This document shows positions 26,117-33,518 of a stretch of 64,000 nt of DNA, in pieces. The position numbers were made by a program, and so were the translations under genes. Origin of the DNA: Bog-257 sp963834135 (GTDB lineage: Bacteria > Acidobacteriota > Terriglobia > Terriglobales > Acidobacteriaceae); contig CAWIAN010000009.1 of NCBI GenBank assembly GCA_963834135.1, positions 1 to 64,000 of the forward strand, written 5' to 3'. Numbering within the stretch: position 1 is the stretch's first letter; each line of letters starts with the position of its first letter. A model generated the notes under the pieces. The model was not told where the DNA came from and did not search any database. It worked only from the letters and a program-made list of their open reading frames with translations.

Positions 26117-27289
26117 TCAGAAGCGCGTGAGGCGAAACGGGGACAAATCAACGAGCGGCGTCTGCGACAATGCCTGGCTTACCAGAGCCTCGCCGATGGC
26201 TGCCGAATGTTTGAACCCGTGACCGGAGCAGGCTGAGGCAAACCAGATGCGCTCGGTTCCGGGAACGCTATCGATAACGAACTTTGCGTCCGGTGTGACG
26301 GTATACAGGCAGGTCGCGGTGCGTATGGCGCGGTTCGATACGTCCGGAAATCTCGGCGCGATGTAAGTAGCGTGCAGCGCGGCTACATCCCGGTCGCAGA
26401 CCTCGCGCGGCACTGCGTCCGGATGGACGGTTCGCTCATACTGCTCGGTGGCAATTTTCATTCCGCCGTTTGGTCCGTCGACAGCTGGAAAGCCATACAT
26501 CATGTCCCGTGGTTCATTCCCCGTGATCCAGATGAATACGGGAAAATGCTCTGGCGTGCAGGCCGAGTAATTGCGCGCGACCGCGAACCAGCAGAGCATC
26601 TGGCGGTAGATTCTGAACAGGGGTTCGTACTTCTCACCAAGCAACTTCGGGATCCACGCGCCCGCCGTCAGGATCGCCCGGGCGGCAGAATAGGTGTCGC
26701 GATTCGTGCGCACCTCGACGGCGCTGCTCGACTGGTTGATTGCTGTGACAACCTCGTTGGTGAATGTCTGCGCTCCCGCACGTCGCGCGAGATCGAGTTG
26801 CGCTTCAATACAAGCTTCGGGACGCAGCAGACCTGCGCCCGGCTCGAAGTAACCGACCTCATCGCCTTGCAAGCGAAACTGGGGAAAGCGTTGTTCGAGA
26901 TCCGACGTGTTCAGCAACTCATGCGCAATACCGAAGTGTTGCGCGGCATCGATCGTGTCCTGTAGAAACGAGCGCGATCCATGATGATCGCCAGGCACGT
27001 TTGGCGATGCGAGAACCAGACAACCGCAGCGTACCCCGAGGCTGCGGCCAGCCACCTGCTCGACCTCACGCCATAACTCATCGGAGCGCAGGACTAGAGG
27101 CACGAACTCGCGCCCCTCCCCGATGGCTTGCCGGGTGATACGGGTGTCACCGTGAGAGGAGCCCTGATCGTGCGGAGGCGAGAACCGGTCGATGCCAATC
27201 ACGCGTGCCTTCGATTTAGTGGCGTGATAAAGCGCAGAACTCCCCACAGCGCCGAGACCAATGACAAGTATGTCGGCAGTAGAGGTCAT
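26117..27289 (-). CDS. N-methyl amino acid oxidase (sarcosine oxidase / SolA-like flavoenzyme)
   Basis: FAD-dependent oxidase of 390 residues that demethylates an N-methyl amino acid such as sarcosine or N-methyltryptophan, giving formaldehyde and H2O2. ATG 27289 is used because the dinucleotide-binding motif follows at once: ADILVIGLGAVGSSALYH (about 5-22). Other family features are IDRFSPPHDQGSSHGDTRITRQAIGEG, GYFEPGAGLLRPEACI, ILTAGAWIPKLL and, at the end, RTATCLYTVTPDAKFVID with SACSGHGFKHSAAIGEAL. The C-T in the ATCLYT segment is where monomeric sarcosine oxidases attach FAD covalently through cysteine. The gene converges on the multicopper oxidase. Confidence 0.9.
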   Translation of the reverse strand: MTSTADILVIGLGAVGSSALYHATKSKARVIGIDRFSPPHDQGSSHGDTRITRQAIGEGREFVPLVLRSDELWREVEQVAGRSLGVRCGCLVLASPNVPGDHHGSRSFLQDTIDAAQHFGIAHELLNTSDLEQRFPQFRLQGDEVGYFEPGAGLLRPEACIEAQLDLARRAGAQTFTNEVVTAINQSSSAVEVRTNRDTYSAARAILTAGAWIPKLLGEKYEPLFRIYRQMLCWFAVARNYSACTPEHFPVFIWITGNEPRDMMYGFPAVDGPNGGMKIATEQYERTVHPDAVPREVCDRDVAALHATYIAPRFPDVSNRAIRTATCLYTVTPDAKFVIDSVPGTERIWFASACSGHGFKHSAAIGEALVSQALSQTPLVDLSPFRLTRF

Positions 27290-27559
27290 CCGGAGAAGAA
27301 CTGCTTTCGTGAGTCGCGGTAATGCTTTCCTACAATGCTTTCCGTGCTGTTGCAAAAGTGACAGCCATCGGTCGCGCGAGTAGTGGGGATTGTAGCATTG
27401 CCCTGCGCCGCGAGACCCCGCTCGCGACCTATGTCGCGGCCTCATTAATCGCGGCAATTTGTCGTCCTGCCGTTAATCGGATTGCGAAGGTTCGTTACGG
27501 CAACTAGAATTCTTCCTGCCTTCGTCAACATCCGAAAACGATCTGAAATTTGCCTCCTT

Positions 27560-29833
27560 ATGACAAATAAGAAATTGTTGTCCGTTCGTCTCGCCTGTGC
27601 GGCGCTCGTCCTCTGTCTCGCCCCCTGCATGCTTCACGCGCAACAACTTTCCGACAGCCTCGCTGCCATCTTCAACAAACACGAATTCGACTCCAAGCGT
27701 TTCGGGCCGGCGCGCTGGCTTAACCACGGGGCTTCCTACACCACCGTCGAGCCCTCGGCCACGATCGCGAAAGGCGAGGACATCGTGGAGTACGACACCG
27801 CCACGGGAAAGCGTACTGTCCTGGTATCAGCCGAAAAGCTATTGGCAACGCCCGGCGCCGCGCCAGTGAAGATCGATGACTACGTTTGGTCGGACGACAA
27901 CAAACAACTCCTGATTTTCACCAACACCAAGAAGGTTTGGCGTTTAAATACGCGCGGCGACTACTGGGTGCTGGATCTGCCCGGCGGCAAGTTGAAAAAG
28001 CTGGGAGGTACAGCTCCCGAGTCGTCGCTGATGTTTGCCAAGTTCTCTCCCGACGGCAAGAGCGTCGCTTTCGTTCGAGCCAGCAATATCTACGTGCAAG
28101 ACTTGGCAACGGATGAGGTTCGAGCGCTGACCGACGACGGCTCCGCCACCCTGATCAACGGCACGACCGATTGGGTGACCGAAGAAGAGCTGAGTTTGCG
28201 CGACGCTTTCCGCTGGAGTCCCGACAGCCAGTCGATTGCGTACTGGCAGTTCGACACGACGGGCGTGGGCCAATACTCTCTCATCAACGACACTCGCGAA
28301 GAGTACCCGGTGGTCACAACTTACCCGTATCCTCAGCCAGGAACTACAAACTCTGCGGTAAAGATCGGCGTTGTTTCGGCGAAGGGCGGCCCCACCAAAT
28401 GGATGGCTTTACCTGGAGACCCGCGTCAGCACTACGTTCCGCGCATGGAATGGGTCAAGAACTCCAATGAACAGTTGGCCCTCGAATATCTGAACCGCCT
28501 GCAAAACCTCAACCAGTTGCTTTTGGCTGATGTTCAAACTGGCGCGGTTCGAACGTTGTTTGAAGACAAAGATCCGGCTTGGGTCGACTATGTCAGATCA
28601 CTCGACTGGGTGCGTGACGGGAAGGGACTTCTATGGCTGAGCGAGCGCGACGGCTGGCGCCACGCTTACGTCATCTCCCTGCCGGATGGCAAAGTAACGC
28701 CGATCACGAATTTTTCCGCAGACGTGATTTCCGAAATCACCGCCGACGACACGGGCAAATGGTTCTACTTCATCGCGTCGCCAGACGATGCGACGCGCAA
28801 GTATCTTTACCGTTCGCGCGTCGATGGCAGTGGATCGCCGGAGCGGGTTACACCCGCGAACGAGCCTGGCACACATTCCTACGACATCGCGCCGAATGGC
28901 AAATGGGCTTTTCACAACGTTTCTACCTTCGACACTCCGCCGGTGACCCAGCTCGTCAGCTTGCCCGACCACAAGGTGGTGCGCGTTCTTGAGGCGAATG
29001 ACGCGCTGTCTCACAAGACGCGCGAGATGATTCCCACTCCGACTGAGTTCTTTCAGGTGAAGGTCGACAACGGGGTTCAGATGGACGGCTGGATGATCAA
29101 GCCTCCGGACTTCGATCCCAACAAGAAATATCCGGTGCTGGTTTACGTTTACGGCGAGCCTGCGGGCGCGACCGTTACTGACGGATGGGGTGGTTCCGGG
29201 CGACTATTTCATGAGCTTATCGCTCGTCAGGGATATCTTGTCGTTAGCTTCGACAATCAGGGAACTCCGGCCCCCAAGGGTCGTGAGTGGAGAAAGAGTG
29301 TTTACGGTGATGTAGGCGTGCTCTCGTCGCAGCAGCAGGCAGCGGCGATTCGAGAGCTGGCGAAGGAGCGGTCATACGTTGATTCGTCGCGCCTGGCGGT
29401 TTGGGGATGGAGTGGCGGCGGATCGAACACGCTCAACATGATGTTTCGTTACCCCGGTCTGTTCAAGGCAGGCATCGCGGTGGCGCCAGTCGCCGATGAG
29501 AGTCACTACGACACCATCTACCAGGAACGGTACATGGGTTTGCCTGAGCAGAACGTCAAGGGCTATCACGATGGATCGCCAATCAATTTTGCGCAGGGGC
29601 TTGACGCAAAGCTGCTGATCGTTCACGGTTCCGGCGATGACAACGTACATTTTCAAGGCACGGAACTGCTGATCAATCGCCTGGTCGAGTTAGGAAAGCC
29701 GTTCGACATGATGGATTATCCCAACCGGACGCATTCGATTTCCGAAGGGCCGGGCACGTCGTATCACATACACAGCCTGATCGTGCGATACCTGGAGGAA
29801 AATGTGCCGTCCGGAGGCCAGCCAAGAAATTAA
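27560..29833 (+). CDS. Exported S9B dipeptidyl-peptidase IV family peptidase
   Basis: Periplasmic or secreted serine peptidase of 757 residues that removes N-terminal dipeptides, usually X-Pro. ATG 27560 yields a signal peptide ending CMLHAQ (residue 28). The N-terminal eight-bladed propeller (DPPIV_N) covers about 90-470 and includes the substrate-amine-binding double glutamate in DWVTEEELSLRDAFRWSPD. The alpha/beta-hydrolase domain has S618 in GWSGGGSN, D693 in HGSGDDNVHF and H725 in NRTHSISEG, in the expected order. Its stop codon coincides with the end of a signal-peptide-like frame read from the opposite strand (see 29834). Confidence 0.95.
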   Translation: MTNKKLLSVRLACAALVLCLAPCMLHAQQLSDSLAAIFNKHEFDSKRFGPARWLNHGASYTTVEPSATIAKGEDIVEYDTATGKRTVLVSAEKLLATPGAAPVKIDDYVWSDDNKQLLIFTNTKKVWRLNTRGDYWVLDLPGGKLKKLGGTAPESSLMFAKFSPDGKSVAFVRASNIYVQDLATDEVRALTDDGSATLINGTTDWVTEEELSLRDAFRWSPDSQSIAYWQFDTTGVGQYSLINDTREEYPVVTTYPYPQPGTTNSAVKIGVVSAKGGPTKWMALPGDPRQHYVPRMEWVKNSNEQLALEYLNRLQNLNQLLLADVQTGAVRTLFEDKDPAWVDYVRSLDWVRDGKGLLWLSERDGWRHAYVISLPDGKVTPITNFSADVISEITADDTGKWFYFIASPDDATRKYLYRSRVDGSGSPERVTPANEPGTHSYDIAPNGKWAFHNVSTFDTPPVTQLVSLPDHKVVRVLEANDALSHKTREMIPTPTEFFQVKVDNGVQMDGWMIKPPDFDPNKKYPVLVYVYGEPAGATVTDGWGGSGRLFHELIARQGYLVVSFDNQGTPAPKGREWRKSVYGDVGVLSSQQQAAAIRELAKERSYVDSSRLAVWGWSGGGSNTLNMMFRYPGLFKAGIAVAPVADESHYDTIYQERYMGLPEQNVKGYHDGSPINFAQGLDAKLLIVHGSGDDNVHFQGTELLINRLVELGKPFDMMDYPNRTHSISEGPGTSYHIHSLIVRYLEENVPSGGQPRN

Positions 29834-29905
29834 CTGCGCCCGTGCGGCAGCGGAGGCCAGGAGCAGTTCACAGGTGAGTGCCATCAGGAATGCCCATCGT
29901 TTCAT
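29834..29905 (-). pseudogene. Orphan signal-peptide start of a lost secreted-protein gene
   Basis: On the minus strand an ATG at 29905, preceded by GGAG eight bases upstream, encodes a textbook signal peptide: MKRWAFLMALTCELLL then ASAAARAQ. The Ala-X-Ala-Gln cleavage site falls exactly at 29834, next to the stop codon of the DPP-IV gene. Beyond it the frame runs antisense through that gene for about 144 bases and stops at 29690. The body of a secreted-protein gene seems to have been deleted, with the break exactly at the neighbour's end. A real short product of 71 residues is possible but less likely. Confidence 0.5.
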
Positions 29906-30118
29906 GGCGGATCTCCAGGAATCTAAGCGGGGTAAGACTTCAGGTGATGCGGCTTAGGCAAGGAATGCGGGCGGAAGCGCGATTTCTCAGCCGCCGAAAC
30001 TTACCGCCCGCGACAATCATCAATAGCCACCAGAGCCTTCGACACAGAGAGCTCTTTGCTGCACGGCCAACCAATACCGAATTCTCATGTCTGGAAAAAT
30101 CTAAGCAGGAGATATGCG

Positions 30119-30664
30119 ATGAAGAAATCTGGAAACTCAACTGCAACCCTCGAACGCAAGCAAGCTGCTCCTCTGCACACCTCAACTGATTTGAGCGGAG
30201 CCGCAACCCGCGACATCGCCGGCGCGATGAATGCCATTCTCGCCGACGTATTCGCCCTTTATCTCAAGACCAAGAATTTTCACTGGCACATGAGCGGGCC
30301 TCATTTCCGCGATTACCACCTGCTGCTTGACGAGCAGGCCGACCAGATTTTCGCGATGACCGATCCCATCGCCGAACGGGTCCGCAAGATCGGCGAGTCC
30401 ACCATTCGTTCGATTGGACACATCGCTCGCCTGCAACGTGTGGAGGATAACGACGCCTCCTATGTTGAGCCCGAAGACATGCTCGCGGAACTGCGCGAAG
30501 ACAATCAGGCGCTGACGGCGCGGCTACGCGAAGCGCATGGCGTTTGTGATGAGCACGAAGACGTCGCCACCACCAGCCTGATTGAAGTGTGGATCGATGA
30601 AACGGAACGCCGGACCTGGTTTCTTTTCGAGGCGAGCCGGCGTCCGGATGCCCAGGGACACTAG
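30119..30664 (+). CDS. dps: Dps-family DNA-protection ferritin
   Basis: Cytoplasmic ferritin-like protein of 181 residues that stores iron, consumes H2O2 at its ferroxidase sites and may bind DNA in stress or stationary phase. ATG 30119 follows GGAGATATGCG; a 63-base longer in-frame start lacks a ribosome site. The signature is KTKNFHWHMSGPHFRDYHLLLDEQADQIFAMTDPIAERVRKIG, with the H and D/E ligands of the intersubunit ferroxidase centre. A basic N-terminal tail (MKKSGNSTATLERKQ) could bind DNA. It ends before a clear terminator. Confidence 0.93.
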   Translation: MKKSGNSTATLERKQAAPLHTSTDLSGAATRDIAGAMNAILADVFALYLKTKNFHWHMSGPHFRDYHLLLDEQADQIFAMTDPIAERVRKIGESTIRSIGHIARLQRVEDNDASYVEPEDMLAELREDNQALTARLREAHGVCDEHEDVATTSLIEVWIDETERRTWFLFEASRRPDAQGH

Positions 30665-30692
30665 TTTCATCAAAATATCATCGCCGCTCACT

Positions 30693-30725
30693 GAGCCGCT
30701 TACGCGAAGTTAAGCGGCTCATTCT
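30693..30725 (+). terminator. Rho-independent terminator after dps
   Basis: Arms GAGCCGCTTA (30693-30702) and TAAGCGGCTC (30711-30720) pair perfectly around an eight-base loop and are followed by ATTCTTTTT. Confidence 0.85.
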
Positions 30726-30779
30726 TTTTCCAGCTGTTCGAAGCAGAATCAAACAGGAAGGAAAGCTCTCGAGTTCGTC

Positions 30780-31247
30780 TCATAATCTCGCGGCGATCAG
30801 GTAATCCACGCTGAATCTCCCCGGCCCGGTGCATATCAGCAAGATAAAGAATAAGACGTAGAGCGGTTCTGGAAGATAGAGGAAATCGTCGAGCCAGCTA
30901 AGAGGCGAACCTCCTTTTGACATGCCGGGTAAGGTCGTGGTCATGATCGCGACCAGCATGTCGCCCAGCAACGCCAGGCAGGCCAGGCTCGATAGCAGTC
31001 CGACGATGAGCAAACAGCCGCCGATGAATTCGACGCTCGATACAAAGTAGGTCATCAGGCGCGGCAGCGGGACCTTGGCTTCGACCAGTGTTTTGTACAT
31101 TGCTTCGGTTCGCTCGGCGACAAACAACTTGCCGCCTCCGGAGATGGCGAAAAATACTCCCAATGCCACCCGGGCCAGCAAAATCGCCCACGATTGCAGA
31201 TTGGCATCGCCCAGCAGCACAAATTGGATCAGGCGTTTCCACTCCAT
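30780..31247 (-). CDS. DoxX-family membrane protein
   Basis: Inner-membrane protein of 155 residues with four hydrophobic segments (about 18-38, 62-82, 85-105, 122-142). The family pattern is ILLARVALGVFFAISGGGKLF near the N-terminus and VSSVEFIGGCLLIVGLLSSLACLALLGDMLVAI in the middle. DoxX proteins take part in quinone-linked or redox-stress membrane functions in some bacteria; the precise role here is not shown. GAGGGAGCG precedes the ATG. It diverges from the YtxH gene. Confidence 0.9.
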   Translation of the reverse strand: MEWKRLIQFVLLGDANLQSWAILLARVALGVFFAISGGGKLFVAERTEAMYKTLVEAKVPLPRLMTYFVSSVEFIGGCLLIVGLLSSLACLALLGDMLVAIMTTTLPGMSKGGSPLSWLDDFLYLPEPLYVLFFILLICTGPGRFSVDYLIAARL

Positions 31248-31458
31248 CGCTCCCTCCTCTCAAGTGTCGTCCGACGAGGGCCCCCGTCGCTATGCAGCAC
31301 ATTACTTGCGAGCCGTGATTTTCTCAACAAGCATCCATCCGTTCCAATTCCCTCATCTCATTGACCAGCCCTGTTCAACAACGTAAGATTTTCGCTCAAT
31401 GTTAGGCTGAATTGTTTCGCACTACCGCGTACGTCGTTGTTCTTAATTTGGAGACATT

Positions 31459-31791
31459 GTGAACCTGAATAAAGTTATGAAAACCGCACTTAAGACAAGT
31501 CTTTACCTCCTGGAACAATCGGAGAAAAAGACATCGGGAATTCGGGAGCAGGTGAAAGACAAAGTGGAAGACATAACCGACCGGGCAAGGCAGGTATTTC
31601 CCGGCGAGGAAGACCATACGCTGCGAAATGCGATGAGCATAGCCGCAGGAATCGGCTTAGGAGTTGCGCTCGGTATGCTCTTCGCGCCCGCCAGCGGAGA
31701 GCAGATGCGTCGCTCAATCATGGACAAAGCCCAGGAAACCGGAGCCAGAGTTCGAGAGCGATTCTCCCCCTCGGACGCCAACGACAATTAA
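31459..31791 (+). CDS. YtxH-like stress-type membrane protein
   Basis: Small protein of 110 residues starting at GTG with TTGGAG nine bases upstream. One glycine-rich membrane segment, AMSIAAGIGLGVALGMLFAPASGEQMR (about 58-84), matches the YtxH/GvpP pattern (GxxxGxxxGxLFAPxSGxxxR). It is flanked by charged helices likely to form coiled coils (QSEKKTSGIREQVKDKVEDITDRAR before, KAQETGARVRERF after). Such proteins are often general-stress products; function is not established. Confidence 0.85.
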   Translation: MNLNKVMKTALKTSLYLLEQSEKKTSGIREQVKDKVEDITDRARQVFPGEEDHTLRNAMSIAAGIGLGVALGMLFAPASGEQMRRSIMDKAQETGARVRERFSPSDANDN

Positions 31792-31793
31792 AA

Positions 31794-31815
31794 CCGGGGA
31801 CTGATGCGTCCCCGG
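31794..31815. terminator. Possible terminator between YtxH and DUF4331 genes
   Basis: CCGGGGA (31794-31800) and TCCCCGG (31809-31815) pair around an eight-base loop between two convergent genes. There is no T-run, so it may be only a 3'-protecting hairpin. Confidence 0.4.
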
Positions 31816-31885
31816 CTGCTCGTCATGCTCGTTAAGAAATCACGCTCCGGCTAGATGTAGCCGACAGATCTCTGCTTTACACCAT

Positions 31886-32896
31886 CTACTTCTTGCCGTG
31901 CGGCGTGCCGATGTACGGAAACTCCTTCAGCGTGTCAGTGTGCGGCTTCAGACCCGTCGGCGGACACTCATTTTTCGTCAGGAAGGCCAGCCGGTAGTTG
32001 ATCACGTCATCCGTAAAGACACGGCCGTTGGGATACTTGGCTGGCTTCGTCGGATCGAAACTCAGCACGTCGGGAAGTGTCCTCTCGGTGTCGATCGCGG
32101 CAATCGCTTCTTCACGCGTGTAGTTTCCGGTATGCCCCATCAAGTGTATGAACATCTCCAGCCATCGATTGCGATCGTTGACCGGCTCGCTCGCGTTGTA
32201 TTCCAGCTTGGTATCGTCGGTATTGAAAAAGCTGCTGACGCTCGGATGTCCGGCGCGATCCGCATGAATCAGCTTGCCGTTCTCGCGCACGCTGCACCGT
32301 CCCCAGATGTGGATCTCGGGCTTGGGATTCAGTTCGCTAGTCGGCAACTCGATCACGGTTGAAAACACGTTGGCTTCGGTGTTCGAATCCACGCCGGTCC
32401 ATGGCGACTTGCCGCCCAGATGAGGCTCGGTGAAGTTCCGCTTGCCGCGGGTGTCGAACAGATTCTTGATTCCGTCGAAGTCGAAGAAGAACGCGTCGCT
32501 GCGGCTGCCGGCGAAAAAGGTGTAAGCGCCCGACTTCATGATGTTGGGTGTGGCGCCGAAGGAAACTTCGCCGTCGGAGATGATCTTCGTCCCTACCGCT
32601 TCGACCGAACGCGACTCTTCGCCCTTCGCTAGAAATACGTTCACCGTCTGCTTGCCATTCTCCGGCTTGGAAAATACATAGCTGAACGCGATATCCGTCA
32701 GGTAGTCGCCGTCGGTATCGATATTGACGCGGTAAATGGCGTCGGGATGGAGCGCGTCCGCATTGGGATTTGCGTTGAGGATGATGACGGTTCTGCTCGC
32801 ATCGGCAGGAGACTGGAATGCGTACAGATCGCAGAGATCGAGTCGCTGGTCGCCGAGTGGCGGCCCCAGGCTGAGTCCAGTGAAATGGTTTGACAT
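31886..32896 (-). CDS. DUF4331 domain protein
   Basis: Protein of 336 residues without a signal peptide, a single DUF4331 domain. Diagnostic stretches are HFTGLSLGPPLGDQRLDLCDLYAFQSP at the start, TVIILNANPNADALHPDAIYRVNIDTDGDYLTDIAFSYVFS, GSRSDAFFFDFDGIKNLFD, ANVFSTVIELPTSEL and IHIWGRCSV. The function of the family is unknown. No partner gene is adjacent. Confidence 0.9.
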   Translation of the reverse strand: MSNHFTGLSLGPPLGDQRLDLCDLYAFQSPADASRTVIILNANPNADALHPDAIYRVNIDTDGDYLTDIAFSYVFSKPENGKQTVNVFLAKGEESRSVEAVGTKIISDGEVSFGATPNIMKSGAYTFFAGSRSDAFFFDFDGIKNLFDTRGKRNFTEPHLGGKSPWTGVDSNTEANVFSTVIELPTSELNPKPEIHIWGRCSVRENGKLIHADRAGHPSVSSFFNTDDTKLEYNASEPVNDRNRWLEMFIHLMGHTGNYTREEAIAAIDTERTLPDVLSFDPTKPAKYPNGRVFTDDVINYRLAFLTKNECPPTGLKPHTDTLKEFPYIGTPHGKK

Positions 32897-33194
32897 TCTT
32901 TCGTTCTCTCTTTCTTAGCCGACTGGAACTTTCTGGTCGGCGCCCTGAGTGCGAAACAATATATACCCTGAACCGCCGCTTGTGCCGTCTTTTTGCCCAC
33001 GTGCTGAACGTTCCTTGGCACGTCGCAGCTTGTTAACCGGGCATTAACAATTACGACTGATGCCGTTGCTCGATCGGGCAGAGGAAACACGCCCCTCCGT
33101 TCCTGCGGGCAAATAAAACCGCCTCCAGTCGGGATGACAACCCAGGAGGGATGCTTGCAGCGAGGATGCAAGGTCAGCACGGAAGAGTTTTGGG

Positions 33195-33395
33195 TTATTG
33201 CGTCAGTTTGCTTTCGTCATCGGGAGCCGGAAGGTTCTCGGGGGAATGATCGACAGCTTTCTCCGCGGCCTCCTGTCGCGCGTCCCGCTCACGGACGCCG
33301 CTCGCGGCGAATTGGTCCGCGCGCATCTTGTCTTTCATGGCCGCAATTCTGGTGTGAACTGCCGCGAAAATATTGCCGGTCGGTTTTGGCTCCAT
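33195..33395 (-). CDS. Possible small charged protein
   Basis: Frame of 66 residues, MEPKPTGNIFAAVHTRIAAMKDKMRADQF followed by an acidic and basic helical stretch (RERDARQEAAEKAVDHSPE). Composition is protein-like, but there is no clear ribosome site and I recognise no family. It fills part of an otherwise empty 600-base gap between the DUF4331 gene and the ADOP permease. Confidence 0.33.
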   Translation of the reverse strand: MEPKPTGNIFAAVHTRIAAMKDKMRADQFAASGVRERDARQEAAEKAVDHSPENLPAPDDESKLTQ

Positions 33396-33518
33396 GTGCC
33401 GAGTCTACGCTACTTGAGTCTCATCCTGAGCTAAATGACTCGAATCGTCCGAATTTCACTCCTCTGCTCAGAAAGCACACCGTTCCCCTGTACTGAAGTT
33501 GCGGCCTGCCGCGAGCAG

